From ZC4RG42 sp003242425 (GTDB taxonomy: Bacteria > Pseudomonadota > Gammaproteobacteria > Burkholderiales > SG8-39): a stretch of DNA of 64,000 bases. The DNA lies in assembly GCA_937907425.1 (NCBI GenBank), contig CALCIE010000087.1, positions 21,363-85,362 of the forward strand. Reading direction: 5' to 3'. Made by a program: the position numbers and the translations under genes. Under the pieces are notes generated by a model. It was not told the origin of the DNA. It did no database searches and worked only from the letters and a program-made list of their open reading frames with translations. This document shows, in pieces, positions 52,094-62,031 of this stretch (its first letter is position 1; every line of letters begins with the position of its first letter).

Positions 52094-52474
52094 TTACTTC
52101 TTGCCGGGTTGCGCCTTGCCGGCGATCGCCGCCTTGCGCGGCCCCTTGCGGGTGCGCGCGTTGGTACGGGTCCGCTGACCGCGCACCGGCAGGCCGCGGC
52201 GGTGACGCACGCCCCGGTAGCAGCCGAGGTCCATCAGCCGCTTGATGTTCATCGCCACTTCGCGGCGCAGGTCACCCTCGACGGTGAATTTCGCCACCTG
52301 CTCGCGCAGCCGATCCATTTCGGCGTCGCTCAAGTCCTTGATTTTTCTGGAGCCTTCCACATTGGCAGCGGCGCAGATCGCCTTGGCGCGCGAGCGGCCG
52401 ATGCCGTAGATCGCCGTCAGCGCGATCTCGGCGTGTTGATGGTTAGGAATATTGACGCCTGCGATGCGGGCCAT
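52094..52474 (-). CDS. rpsM: 30S ribosomal protein S13
   Basis: 126 residues, start MARIAGVNIPNHQHAEIALT. The C-terminal RRGLPVRGQRTRTNARTRKG tail contacts tRNA in the P site and inter-subunit bridges. First of the alpha operon genes after rpmJ; the 61-base spacer upstream could hold the alpha leader. Confidence 0.98.
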   Translation of the reverse strand: MARIAGVNIPNHQHAEIALTAIYGIGRSRAKAICAAANVEGSRKIKDLSDAEMDRLREQVAKFTVEGDLRREVAMNIKRLMDLGCYRGVRHRRGLPVRGQRTRTNARTRKGPRKAAIAGKAQPGKK

Positions 52475-52535
52475 GTTCTACCCCGAAAACGCGAAACTCG
52501 CGATTATAACCAGAAACCTCATTGCGCAACCAGTC

Positions 52536-52649
52536 TCAGCCCTGGCGCTGCTTATGACGCGGGTCCTTGCAGATCACCCGCACGACCCGGTTGCGGCGGA
52601 TCACCTTGCAGTTGCGGCAGATTCTCTTGACCGATGCCTGCACTTTCAT
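52536..52649 (-). CDS. rpmJ: 50S ribosomal protein L36
   Basis: 37 residues. Zinc-ligand pattern C11, C14, C27, H32 (ICRNCKVIRR, VICKDPRHKQRQG), the C+ form of L36. Starts 31 bases after infA and precedes rpsM. Confidence 0.97.
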   Translation of the reverse strand: MKVQASVKRICRNCKVIRRNRVVRVICKDPRHKQRQG

Positions 52650-52680
52650 TTCTTCTCTCCTACTTGGGGTCGCCCTGCCG

Positions 52681-52899
52681 CTACTTGGCGCGGAAGACGA
52701 TCCGGGCTCTGCTCAAATCGTACGGCGTGAGTTCCACGGTCACCTTGTCGCCGGGCAGGATGCGGATGTAGTGCATGCGCATCTTGCCGGAGATGTGGCC
52801 CAGCACGACGTGTCCGTTCTCGAGCTTCACGCGGAAGGTTGCGTTGGGAAGCGTTTCGATCACTTCCCCCTGCATCTGGATGACGTCTTCTTTGGCCAT
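52681..52899 (-). CDS. infA: Translation initiation factor IF-1
   Basis: 72 residues, an OB fold starting MAKEDVIQMQGEVIETLPNA. Binds the A site of the 30S subunit. Its ATG overlaps the secY stop (TAATG). infA inside the spc operon, between secY and rpmJ, is the betaproteobacterial arrangement; E. coli keeps it elsewhere. Confidence 0.97.
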   Translation of the reverse strand: MAKEDVIQMQGEVIETLPNATFRVKLENGHVVLGHISGKMRMHYIRILPGDKVTVELTPYDLSRARIVFRAK

Positions 52900-54224
52900 T
52901 AGCGCGTCGGGAACCCTGTTCCTTTGAAATTCGCCTTCTTCAACAAGCTCTCGTACTGGTGCGTCATGATGTAGGCCTGCACCTGCGCCATGAAATCCAT
53001 GGTCACCACTACGATGATCAGCAGCGACGTGCCGCCGAAATAGAACGGCACGTTCCACTTGAGGATCAGAAACTCCGGCAGCAGGCAGATCAGGGTGACG
53101 TAGATCGCCCCGACCATGGTCAGCCGCAGGAGGATCCGCTCCAGATACTTGGCGGTCTGCTCACCCGGCCGGATGCCCGGCACGAAAGCCCCGCTCTTCT
53201 TCAGGTTGTCTGCCGTTTCCCGCGGGTTGTATTGCAACGCCGTGTAGAAAAAGCAGAAGAACACGATCGCCGCGGCATAGAGCAGCACGTAGATCGGCTG
53301 TCCGGGCGAGAGCGTGGCCGCGATGTCGCGCAGCCAGGTCGTGCCTTCGCCCTGGCCGACCATGCCGACGATGGTCGCCGGGAACAGGATGATCGACGAC
53401 GCGAAGATCGGCGGGATCACCCCGGCCATGTTCAGCTTGAACGGCAGATGCGAGCTCTGGCCGCCGTAGATCTTGTTGCCGATCTGGCGCTTGGCGTAGT
53501 TCACCAGGATCTTGCGCTGGCCGCGCTCGACGAAGCACACGAACCAGGTCACCACCACCACCGCGGCGAAGATGAACAGCGCCGTCAGGGCGTGCATCGC
53601 GCCGGTGTTGACCAGCTCCAGCGTACCGCCGATCGCCTGCGGCAGGCCCGCCACGATGCCGGCGAAGATGATGAGCGAAATGCCGTTGCCGAGCCCGCGC
53701 TCGGTGATCTGCTCGCCCAGCCACATCAGGAACATCGTCCCGGTCACCAGCGTCACCACCGTGACGAAGCGGAACATCCAGCCCGGCTCCAGCACAAGCC
53801 CCGGCTGCGACTCCAGCGCGACGGCGATGGCCGAGGCCTGGAACGCCGCCAGCACCACGGTGCCGTAGCGCGTGTACTGCATGATCTTGCGCTGTCCGGC
53901 CGCGCCTTCCTTCTTCAGCGCCTCCAGGGTGGGCGATACCGCCGTCATGAGCTGCATGATGATCGACATCGAGATGTACGGCATGATCCCGATGGCGAAC
54001 ACCGTGAAGCGCGACAGCGCCCCGCCGGAGAACATGTTGAACAGGCCGAGGATGCCGCCCTGGTTCTGCTGGAACAGATCCGCCAGCACCTTCGGGTCGA
54101 TGCCCGGCACAGGCACGTGCGCGCCGATGCGGTAGACGATCAGCGCGCCCAACAGAAAGAACAGACGACGTTTGAGGTCGCCGTATTTCCCCGACTTGCC
54201 GAGTTGTGGAACCGTGGTGGCCAA
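52899..54224 (-). CDS. secY: Protein translocase subunit SecY
   Basis: 441 residues with ten membrane helices. Plug and pore ring regions are in the usual places (GIMPYISMSIIMQL in TM2, FVPGIRPGEQTAKYL in the cytoplasmic loop). Forms the Sec channel with SecE and SecG. Ends in TAATG overlapping infA. Confidence 0.97.
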   Translation of the reverse strand: MATTVPQLGKSGKYGDLKRRLFFLLGALIVYRIGAHVPVPGIDPKVLADLFQQNQGGILGLFNMFSGGALSRFTVFAIGIMPYISMSIIMQLMTAVSPTLEALKKEGAAGQRKIMQYTRYGTVVLAAFQASAIAVALESQPGLVLEPGWMFRFVTVVTLVTGTMFLMWLGEQITERGLGNGISLIIFAGIVAGLPQAIGGTLELVNTGAMHALTALFIFAAVVVVTWFVCFVERGQRKILVNYAKRQIGNKIYGGQSSHLPFKLNMAGVIPPIFASSIILFPATIVGMVGQGEGTTWLRDIAATLSPGQPIYVLLYAAAIVFFCFFYTALQYNPRETADNLKKSGAFVPGIRPGEQTAKYLERILLRLTMVGAIYVTLICLLPEFLILKWNVPFYFGGTSLLIIVVVTMDFMAQVQAYIMTHQYESLLKKANFKGTGFPTR

Positions 54225-54237
54225 GACCCGTTACCTA

Positions 54238-54678
54238 TCAGGCTTCGACGACGCTGCCGCCGGCCTTTTCGATCGCTTCCTTGGCGCCCTTGGTCGCGGC
54301 GATGCCGACCAGGGTCACCTTGCGCTTCAGCTCGCCCGACAGGATCACCTTGGCGCCCTTGGCCAGCCGCGGCACGATGCCGGCAGCCTTCAGCGTGACC
54401 AGGTCGATCTTGTCGGCTTCCAGCCGCTCGATCTCGGACAGACGCACCTCGGCGACGTCGTCGCGCGTCGGCGAGGTGAAGCCGCGCTTCGGCAGCCGGC
54501 GCTGCAGCGGCATCTGGCCGCCTTCGAAACCGACCTTGTGGAAGCCGCCCGAACGCGCCTTCTGACCCTTGTGGCCGCGGCCGGCGGTCTTGCCGAGCCC
54601 CGAACCGATCCCGCGGCCGACGCGGCGGCGTTCCTTTTTCGCACCCGGAGCGGGTTTGAGAGAGTTCAGTTGCATCAT
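54238..54678 (-). CDS. rplO: 50S ribosomal protein L15
   Basis: 146 residues (the second ATG at 54675 is equally acceptable). Gly/Lys-rich N-terminus GIGSGLGKTAGRGHKGQKAR binds 23S rRNA; the C-terminal globular part ends in KAGGSVVEA. Lies 13 bases before secY. Confidence 0.97.
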   Translation of the reverse strand: MMQLNSLKPAPGAKKERRRVGRGIGSGLGKTAGRGHKGQKARSGGFHKVGFEGGQMPLQRRLPKRGFTSPTRDDVAEVRLSEIERLEADKIDLVTLKAAGIVPRLAKGAKVILSGELKRKVTLVGIAATKGAKEAIEKAGGSVVEA

Positions 54679-54680
54679 GT

Positions 54681-54863
54681 TCAGCCTTCCGCGCGGACGA
54701 GGTAGGAAACCTGTTTGATCATGCCGCGCACCGCGGGCGTGTCTTGCAGTTCCACCGTCTGGTTGATCTTGCGCAGGCCCAGGCCGCGCACCGTGTCACG
54801 GTGCCTCTGGCTGCACCCGATGACGCTACGCACCAGCGTCACCTTGATTTTCTTGTCCGCCAT
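54681..54863 (-). CDS. rpmD: 50S ribosomal protein L30
   Basis: 60 residues from ATG 54863 (AGGAG upstream). Contains the typical KVTLVRSVIGCSQRHRDTVR block. A longer frame to 54893 overlaps rpsE and is unlikely. Confidence 0.97.
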   Translation of the reverse strand: MADKKIKVTLVRSVIGCSQRHRDTVRGLGLRKINQTVELQDTPAVRGMIKQVSYLVRAEG

Positions 54864-54873
54864 GCTGCGCTCC

Positions 54874-55395
54874 TTAACCCAGGATCTCTTCAACGGTCTT
54901 GCCGCGCTTGGCCGCCACTTCGGCCGGCGTATTCACCTTCTTGAGGCCGTTCAGCGTGGCGCGCACGACGTTGTAGGGGTTGGTCGAACCGATGCACTTC
55001 GCCAGCACGTTGGTGACGCCCATCACCTCGAACACGGCCCGCATGGGACCGCCGGCGATGATGCCGGTACCTTCGGACGCGGGCATCATCAGCACCTTGG
55101 AGGCGCCGTGCTTGCCGACCACCGCATGGTGTAGCGTGCCGTTCTTGAGCGGGACGCGGAACATCTTGCGGCGCGCCTCTTCCAGCGCCTTCTGCACCGC
55201 GATCGGCACTTCACGCGCCTTGCCTTTGCCCATGCCGATCCCGCCGTCGCCGTCGCCGACCACCGTCAGCGCCGCGAAGCCGAGGATGCGACCGCCCTTC
55301 ACCACCTTGGTGACACGGTTCACCGAAATCATCTTCTCCCTGAGGCCGTCCGAACGGTCATCGCTCGGCTGCATCTTGGGCTGCATTCTTGCCAT
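54874..55395 (-). CDS. rpsE: 30S ribosomal protein S5
   Basis: 173 residues. KMISVNRVTKVVKGGRILG is the double-stranded RNA-binding segment, followed by the GDGDGGIGMGKGKAREVP loop. S5 affects translation fidelity. Ten bases before rpmD. Confidence 0.98.
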   Translation of the reverse strand: MARMQPKMQPSDDRSDGLREKMISVNRVTKVVKGGRILGFAALTVVGDGDGGIGMGKGKAREVPIAVQKALEEARRKMFRVPLKNGTLHHAVVGKHGASKVLMMPASEGTGIIAGGPMRAVFEVMGVTNVLAKCIGSTNPYNVVRATLNGLKKVNTPAEVAAKRGKTVEEILG

Positions 55396-55411
55396 GTCGG
55401 TCCTCGTTTCC

Positions 55412-55768
55412 TTAGAACTTCAGGCCGCCTTCGCGGGCAGCTTCGGCGAGCGCCTTCACGCGGCCGTGGTACTTGTAGCCGCTGCGGTCGAAGGCCACTT
55501 TCTCGATACCCAGTTGCTTCGCCTTCTCGGCGATCCGCTTGCCGACGACCGTGGCCGCCTGGACGTTGCCACCGTTGGGCACCTGCGCGCGCACTTCCTT
55601 CTCCAGCGTGGACGCGCTGGTCAGCACGCGCTTGCCATCCGCGGAAATGAGCTGTGCGTAGATGTGCTGATTGGTCCGGTTGACCGTCAGACGCGTCACA
55701 CGCAGTTCCTGGATCTTGCGGCGGGTCTTGGCCGCACGCCGCAGACGGGCTTGTTTCTTGTCGATCAT
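55412..55768 (-). CDS. rplR: 50S ribosomal protein L18
   Basis: 118 residues, basic N-terminus MIDKKQARLRRAAKTRRKIQ, then AFDRSGYKYHGRVKALAEAA (5S rRNA-binding domain). Forms the central protuberance with L5 and 5S rRNA. Confidence 0.98.
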   Translation of the reverse strand: MIDKKQARLRRAAKTRRKIQELRVTRLTVNRTNQHIYAQLISADGKRVLTSASTLEKEVRAQVPNGGNVQAATVVGKRIAEKAKQLGIEKVAFDRSGYKYHGRVKALAEAAREGGLKF

Positions 55769-55780
55769 TTTCCGGACCCC

Positions 55781-56314
55781 TTACTTCTTCTTGGTCTCTT
55801 TGATGACCACCTGCTCGTCCGCATAACGCACGCCCTTGCCCTTGTAAGGCTCCGGCGGACGATAGGCGCGCACGTCGGCGGCCACCTGACCGACCACTTG
55901 TTTGTCGATGCCCTTGATGACGATCTCGGTCTGGCTGGGCGTCTCGACCTTCACGCCCTTGGGCATGGTGTGCACGACCGGGTGCGAAAAGCCGAGCGAC
56001 AGGTTCAGCTTGTCGCCCTGCGCCTGGGCGCGGTAACCCACGCCGACCAGCGTCAGCCGGCGCTCGAAGCCTTGTGTGACGCCGTGCACCATGTTCGCGA
56101 GCAGCGCGCGGGTCGTACCCCACATCGCTTTCGCTTCCTGACTGTCGTTGGCCGCCTCGACCAGCAGTTGTTCGCCTTCCTGGCGCACGCGCACCGCACC
56201 GCTCAGCGGCTGCGTCAGCGTGCCCAGCGGGCCTTTGACCGTTACGGCATTCGCCGCCAGCGTGACTTCCACGCCTTTGGGCAGCGTTACCGGGGCTTTA
56301 CCTACACGTGACAT
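55781..56314 (-). CDS. rplF: 50S ribosomal protein L6
   Basis: 177 residues from ATG 56314 (MSRVGKAPVTLPKGV). Two alpha/beta repeats; PPEPYKGKGVRYADEQVVIK is the conserved end block. Near the sarcin-ricin loop. An upstream in-frame extension to 56362 overlaps rpsH and is not used. Confidence 0.98.
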   Translation of the reverse strand: MSRVGKAPVTLPKGVEVTLAANAVTVKGPLGTLTQPLSGAVRVRQEGEQLLVEAANDSQEAKAMWGTTRALLANMVHGVTQGFERRLTLVGVGYRAQAQGDKLNLSLGFSHPVVHTMPKGVKVETPSQTEIVIKGIDKQVVGQVAADVRAYRPPEPYKGKGVRYADEQVVIKETKKK

Positions 56315-56327
56315 GTCCGTTACCTCT

Positions 56328-56723
56328 TTAGGCCACGATGCACAGCACTTCGCCGCCGACACCGGCAGCGCGGGCCTTGCGATCGGTCATGACGCCCTTG
56401 GAGGTCGAGACGATCGCCACGCCGAGGCCATTCATCACTTTCGGGATCTCCTGCGCGCCTTTATAGATGCGCAGGCCGGGGCGACTGACCCGCTCGATCA
56501 TCTCGATCACGGGCTCGCCGGCGTAATACTTGAGGCTGATTTCCATCACGGGCTTGCCGTTGTTCGGCTGCACCACGAAGTCCTCGATGTAGCCTTCCTC
56601 CTTCAGCACCTGGGCGATCGCCGCTTTGAGCTTCGAAGAGGGCATCGAAACCGTGGTCTTACCGCTCGCCTGCGCGTTGCGGATGCGGGTCAGCATGTCG
56701 GCAATCGGGTCTGTCATGCTCAT
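56328..56723 (-). CDS. rpsH: 30S ribosomal protein S8
   Basis: 131 residues, MSMTDPIADMLTRIRNAQAS. The C-terminal GLGVAIVSTSKGVMTDRKA is intact. In E. coli S8 represses the spc operon by binding the L5 region; that site is not evident here by inspection. Confidence 0.98.
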   Translation of the reverse strand: MSMTDPIADMLTRIRNAQASGKTTVSMPSSKLKAAIAQVLKEEGYIEDFVVQPNNGKPVMEISLKYYAGEPVIEMIERVSRPGLRIYKGAQEIPKVMNGLGVAIVSTSKGVMTDRKARAAGVGGEVLCIVA

Positions 56724-56734
56724 TGTTCGACTCC

Positions 56735-57040
56735 TTACCAGCTTGCCTTGATCATGCCAGGCACCTCACCCCGCATGGCGATTTCACGCAGTTTGTTGCG
56801 GGACAGGCCGAACTTGCGGAACACGCCGCGCGGGCGACCCGTGAGTGCACAGCGGTTGCGCAAACGCACCGGCGAGGCGTTGCGAGGCAGGGCCTGCAGC
56901 TTGGCGCGCGCCGCGGCGCGTTCTTCCTCAGTGGCGTTCTGGTCGTTGGCCGCGGCGATGAGCGCAGCCCGCTTGGCGGCGAATTTCGCCACGGTCTTGC
57001 GGCGCTTCAGCTCGCGGTTGATGACGGCTTTCTTAGCCAT
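56735..57040 (-). CDS. rpsN: 30S ribosomal protein S14
   Basis: 101 residues, the longer C- form without the zinc cysteines. Conserved RNRCALTGRPRGVFRKFGLS and terminal GMIKASW. Close to S10 and S3 in the 30S head. Confidence 0.97.
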   Translation of the reverse strand: MAKKAVINRELKRRKTVAKFAAKRAALIAAANDQNATEEERAAARAKLQALPRNASPVRLRNRCALTGRPRGVFRKFGLSRNKLREIAMRGEVPGMIKASW

Positions 57041-57052
57041 ATCCGCAACCCT

Positions 57053-57592
<540 letters not shown>

Positions 57593-57604
57593 CTTCTTCG
57601 GTCC

Positions 57605-57922
57605 TTATGCGTCGACCATCTCGCCGTTCGACTTGAACACCCGCACCTTGCGGCCGTCTTCGAGCACCTTGATGCCCACGCGGTCGGCCTTCTTGGTGTG
57701 CGGGTTGAACAGGGCAACGTTGGAGATGTGGATCGGCATGTTCTTCTCGATGATGCCGCCCGGCTGCCCCTTGAGCGGGTTGGGGCGCACGTGCTTCTTC
57801 ACACGGTTGACGCCCTCGACGATCACATGATCTTTGTCGACACGACGAAGCACCGTGCCGCGCTTGCCCTTGTCGCGGCCCGCGATCACGATCACGTCGT
57901 CGCCTTTGCGAATCTTTTGCAT
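57605..57922 (-). CDS. rplX: 50S ribosomal protein L24
   Basis: 105 residues; KOW motif VIVIAGRDKGKRGTVLRR at residues 10-27. Early 50S assembly protein near the tunnel exit. Confidence 0.98.
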   Translation of the reverse strand: MQKIRKGDDVIVIAGRDKGKRGTVLRRVDKDHVIVEGVNRVKKHVRPNPLKGQPGGIIEKNMPIHISNVALFNPHTKKADRVGIKVLEDGRKVRVFKSNGEMVDA

Positions 57923-57932
57923 CGCGCGCTCC

Positions 57933-58301
57933 TTACAGCACTTCCGGCGCGAGCGACACGATCTTCATGAATTTCTCCGTGCGCAGTTCGCGCGTCACGG
58001 GTCCGAAGATGCGCGTGCCGATCGGCTCGAGTTTGTTCGACAGCAGCACGGCGGCGTTCGAGTCGAACTTGATCAGCGAGCCATCCGGCCGCCGCACGCC
58101 CTTGGCGGTACGGACGACCACGGCGTTGTAGATTTCGCCCTTCTTCACGCGACCGCGCGGGGCAGCGTCCTTGACGCTGACCTTGATGATGTCGCCGATG
58201 CTGGCGTAACGCCGCTTGGATCCGCCGAGCACCTTGATACACATCACTGCACGTGCGCCGGTGTTGTCGGCGACGTCCAATACGGACTGCATTTGGATCA
58301 T
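57933..58301 (-). CDS. rplN: 50S ribosomal protein L14
   Basis: 122 residues, start MIQMQSVLDVADNTGARAVM, ends FMKIVSLAPEVL. First gene of the spc operon as in E. coli; the 159-base spacer upstream holds its promoter. Confidence 0.98.
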   Translation of the reverse strand: MIQMQSVLDVADNTGARAVMCIKVLGGSKRRYASIGDIIKVSVKDAAPRGRVKKGEIYNAVVVRTAKGVRRPDGSLIKFDSNAAVLLSNKLEPIGTRIFGPVTRELRTEKFMKIVSLAPEVL

Positions 58302-58420
58302 TTCTCTCTCTCCAACTTATCCCGCTGCCCGGTTGGACCGGGCTGCACGGTCAGTCTTGGAGCCCGTTCGGGCCGGATGCCGGGGCAGCGGGGGTAAGGC
58401 GCCCCGGCGAAAAGGTGGGA

Positions 58421-58449
58421 ATTGTAGCCTGCGCGGCCAGGCCGCGCAA
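58421..58449 (-). promoter_or_regulatory. Promoter of the spc operon
   Basis: On the leftward strand, TTGCGC and TACAAT are separated by exactly 17 bases in the 159-base gap between rpsQ and rplN, the position of the E. coli spc promoter. A perfect 9-1-9 palindrome (TGCGCGGCC-T-GGCCGCGCA) fills the -35 end and spacer. The leader to rplN is about 110 bases, with an AGAGAGAAA ribosome site. Confidence 0.65.
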
Positions 58450-58460
58450 GCCACGCTCGA

Positions 58461-58742
58461 TCACTCGGCCTTGGCCTTTTCGAGCACCTTGGTCACTTTC
58501 CAAGTCTTGGTCTTGGAAATCGGCCGGCACTCCTCGATCACCACGAGATCGCCCTGGCGGATCTCGTTGTTCTCGTCGTGGGCGTGGTACTTCTTCGACC
58601 GCGTGATGTACTTGCCGTAGAGCGGGTGCTTGACCCGGCGCTCGACCAGTACCGTCACGGTCTTGTCCATCTTGTCGCTCACCACGCGCCCGGTCAGGTT
58701 CTTGGGAGTCTTCACCGGCGCGGTTTGATTCGCTTCGGCCAT
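58461..58742 (-). CDS. rpsQ: 30S ribosomal protein S17
   Basis: 93 residues from ATG 58742, which overlaps the rpmC stop by one base (TGATG); a GTG one codon upstream is unlikely. Core GRVVSDKMDKTVTVLVERR. Last gene of the S10 operon before the spc promoter. Confidence 0.97.
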   Translation of the reverse strand: MAEANQTAPVKTPKNLTGRVVSDKMDKTVTVLVERRVKHPLYGKYITRSKKYHAHDENNEIRQGDLVVIEECRPISKTKTWKVTKVLEKAKAE

Positions 58743-58936
58743 CACTTAGCCCTCGCCTTTTCCGCCAGGACGGTGCGCACGCGGGCGATGTCGCGGCGGA
58801 CACGCTTCAACTGGCTGTAATTGGTCAATTGCTGGGTCGCTTTCTGGATGCGCAGGGAGAACTGCTCCTTGAGCAGCGCCAGCAATTCCTGTTTGAGTTG
58901 CGCCTCGTCCTTGGCGCGCAATTCGGCTGCTTTCAT
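58742..58936 (-). CDS. rpmC: 50S ribosomal protein L29
   Basis: 64 residues, mostly helical, MKAAELRAKDEAQLKQEL. Sits near the tunnel exit where trigger factor docks on the neighbouring L23. Coupled to rpsQ by overlap, and starts three bases after rplP. Confidence 0.97.
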   Translation of the reverse strand: MKAAELRAKDEAQLKQELLALLKEQFSLRIQKATQQLTNYSQLKRVRRDIARVRTVLAEKARAK

Positions 58937-58939
58937 CGC

Positions 58940-59356
58940 TTACGCTCCAATCTGACGCTGCACGAACTCGGTCCGGACGGGCAGCTTGGCCGAAGCGAGC
59001 GCAAAGGCTTCGCGCGCCAGCGCCTCGTCCACCCCGTCCAGTTCGTAGAGCACCTTGCCGGGCTGGATTTCGGCCACGAAGTATTCCGGGCTGCCCTTGC
59101 CGTTACCCATCCGCACTTCGGCCGGCTTGGTCGTGATCGGCTTGTCCGGGAAGATGCGGATCCAGATCCGGCCGCCGCGCTTGATGTGGCGGGTGATGGC
59201 CCGACGGGCCGCCTCGATCTGGCGCGCAGTCAGGCGACCGCGGCTCACCGCCTTGAGGCCGAACTCGCCGAACGACACTTTGGTCCCGCGCGTGGCGATG
59301 CCTTTGTTGCGGCCTTTCTGCTGTTTGCGGTATTTGGTTCTAGCTGGTTGAAGCAT
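58940..59356 (-). CDS. rplP: 50S ribosomal protein L16
   Basis: 138 residues, MLQPARTKYRKQQKGRNKGI. GGRIWIRIFPDKPITTKPAE is conserved; the A-site loop is intact. Its 5' end overlaps rpsC by 17 bases, so the end of the rpsC tail and the start of L16 share DNA. Confidence 0.98.
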   Translation of the reverse strand: MLQPARTKYRKQQKGRNKGIATRGTKVSFGEFGLKAVSRGRLTARQIEAARRAITRHIKRGGRIWIRIFPDKPITTKPAEVRMGNGKGSPEYFVAEIQPGKVLYELDGVDEALAREAFALASAKLPVRTEFVQRQIGA

Positions 59357-60221
59357 CGTTCGCTCCTGTCGCCTTCTTCACTACGCGCTTGGCGGCGGGT
59401 TTCTTCGCCGCTTCGGCGGCGGGCGCGGTCGCTGCCGCAGCCTCTTCGGGTTTCACTTCGGTTTCGTCCTTCCGCGCACGGGTGCGTCCGCGGGAAGCCG
59501 GCCCGCCCTCGCGGCCGGGACGGCCGACGCCGCGGCGGGTGCGCTTCTGTTCTTCCTCGGCAGGTGCGGGCGCGGCGGGCTGCTCGCCCTTGCCGAGCGT
59601 GTCGCCCTTGTAGACCCACACCTTGACGCCGATGACGCCGTAGGTGGTTTTCGCTTCCGAGAAGCCGTAGTCGATGTCCGCACGCAGGGTGTGCAGCGGC
59701 ACGCGGCCCTCGCGGTACCACTCGGTGCGCGCGATCTCGATGCCGTTCAGACGGCCCGAGCTCATGATCTTGATGCCCTGGGCACCGAGGCGCATGGCGT
59801 TCTGCATCGCGCGCTTCATCGCGCGTCGGAACATGATGCGCTTCTCGAGCTGCTGGGTGATCGAGTCGGCGATCAGCTGCGCGTCGATCTCCGGCTTGCG
59901 GATTTCCTCGATGTTGACGTGCACGGCATTGACGCCCAGCAGCCGTCGCAGATCGGCCTTGAGGATTTCGATGTCCTCGCCCTTCTTGCCGATCACCACG
60001 CCCGGGCGCGCGCTGTAGATGGTGATGCGCGCGTCCTTGGCCGGACGCTCGATCATCACGCGGCTCACCGCGGCGTGCGCCAGTTTCTTCCTCAGGTAGT
60101 CACGGACCTTCAGATCCTCGTTCAACATCGTCGCGAAGTTCCGCCCGGTGGCGAACCAGCGCGAGCTCCAGTTCTTGTTGACCGAGAGACGAAAGCCGGT
60201 CGGATGAATTTTCTGTCCCAT
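59340..60221 (-). CDS. rpsC: 30S ribosomal protein S3 with long C-terminal tail
   Basis: 293 residues versus 233 in E. coli. Residues 1-210 are the usual S3 with KH domain (VIGKKGEDIEILKADLRRLL). From about 215 there is an extra low-complexity tail rich in A, E, K, R and P (TRRGVGRPGREGG, KPEEAAAATAPAAE). The tail ends inside the rplP coding region. Betaproteobacterial S3 often carries some tail; this one is on the long side. Confidence 0.97.
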   Translation of the reverse strand: MGQKIHPTGFRLSVNKNWSSRWFATGRNFATMLNEDLKVRDYLRKKLAHAAVSRVMIERPAKDARITIYSARPGVVIGKKGEDIEILKADLRRLLGVNAVHVNIEEIRKPEIDAQLIADSITQQLEKRIMFRRAMKRAMQNAMRLGAQGIKIMSSGRLNGIEIARTEWYREGRVPLHTLRADIDYGFSEAKTTYGVIGVKVWVYKGDTLGKGEQPAAPAPAEEEQKRTRRGVGRPGREGGPASRGRTRARKDETEVKPEEAAAATAPAAEAAKKPAAKRVVKKATGANDASTS

Positions 60222-60230
60222 CGTTGCTCC

Positions 60231-60581
60231 TTAGGCCTTCGTTACACGGTCGCCGTCGCCGACGGTCACGAAAATGTGGCAGGTCGGCTTGAGGATACGG
60301 GCCCCGCGGCCTTTGGCGCGCGCACGGTAGCGTTTGTACGTCATGCCCTGCTCGACCGTGATGCGGGTGACCTTCAGCTGGTCGATGTCGGCGCCGTCGT
60401 TGTGCTCGGCGTTGGCGATCGCCGACTCCAGCACCTTCTTGATGATGCCGGCCGCCTTCTTCGGGCTGAAGGTCAGGATGTTGAGCGCCTGCTCGACGGA
60501 CTTGCCGCGAATCTGGTCAGCCACCAGCCGCCCTTTCTGCGCCGACAGGCGCACGCCGTAAAGTTTCGCTTGCGTTTCCAT
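60231..60581 (-). CDS. rplV: 50S ribosomal protein L22
   Basis: 116 residues, METQAKLYGVRLSAQKGRLV. The beta-hairpin that lines the exit tunnel is AKGRGARILKPTCHIFVTVG. Nine bases before rpsC. Confidence 0.98.
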   Translation of the reverse strand: METQAKLYGVRLSAQKGRLVADQIRGKSVEQALNILTFSPKKAAGIIKKVLESAIANAEHNDGADIDQLKVTRITVEQGMTYKRYRARAKGRGARILKPTCHIFVTVGDGDRVTKA

Positions 60582-60590
60582 GTCGTCCTC

Positions 60591-60866
60591 TTAGCGCTTG
60601 GCCTTCTTGTCCGCCGAATGACCCTTGAACGTGCGGGTCAGCGCGAATTCGCCCAGCTTGTGACCGACCATGTTCTCGGTGATGTACACCGGGATGTGCT
60701 GCTTGCCGTTGTGCACGGCGATCGTCAGGCCGATGAAGTCGGGCAGGATGGTCGAGCGCCGCGACCAGGTCTTGATCGGACGCTTGTCGTTGGTCGCACG
60801 GGCCGCCTCCACCTTCTTCATCAGGTGCAGGTCGACGAACGGACCTTTCTTGATCGAACGAGCCAT
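60591..60866 (-). CDS. rpsS: 30S ribosomal protein S19
   Basis: 91 residues, MARSIKKGPFVDLHLMKKVE. Contains WSRRSTILPDFIGLTIAVHN. Forms the head with S13. Confidence 0.98.
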   Translation of the reverse strand: MARSIKKGPFVDLHLMKKVEAARATNDKRPIKTWSRRSTILPDFIGLTIAVHNGKQHIPVYITENMVGHKLGEFALTRTFKGHSADKKAKR

Positions 60867-60876
60867 GTGCTATCCC

Positions 60877-61704
<828 letters not shown>

Positions 61705-61707
61705 GGC

Positions 61708-62031
61708 TTACTCCGTCGCATGGAAGCTGACGTCGCTGCCTTCGGCCAGGCTGACGTACGCCTTCTTCCAGTTGTCGCGCCGGCCGGTGTAGCGGCCGAA
61801 ACGCTTCGATTTACCCTTGACGTTCACCACGCGCACACCCGTGACCTCGACCTTCTTGTCCTTGGTGGAGAACATCAGTTCCACCGCGGCCTTGATCTCG
61901 GGCTTGGTCGCATCGCGCGCGACGCGGAACACCACTTCGTTGTTCTTGTCGCCGACGAACGTGCTCTTCTCGGTGATCACCGGACCGAGCAGCACTTGCA
62001 TCAGACGGTCTTGAGAGAATTGGGTACTCAT
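61708..62031 (-). CDS. rplW: 50S ribosomal protein L23
   Basis: 107 residues; VITEKSTFVGDKNNEVVFRV and KRFGRYTGRRDNWKKAYVSL. Dock for trigger factor and SRP. Its ATG overlaps the rplD stop by four bases (ATGA). Confidence 0.98.
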   Translation of the reverse strand: MSTQFSQDRLMQVLLGPVITEKSTFVGDKNNEVVFRVARDATKPEIKAAVELMFSTKDKKVEVTGVRVVNVKGKSKRFGRYTGRRDNWKKAYVSLAEGSDVSFHATE

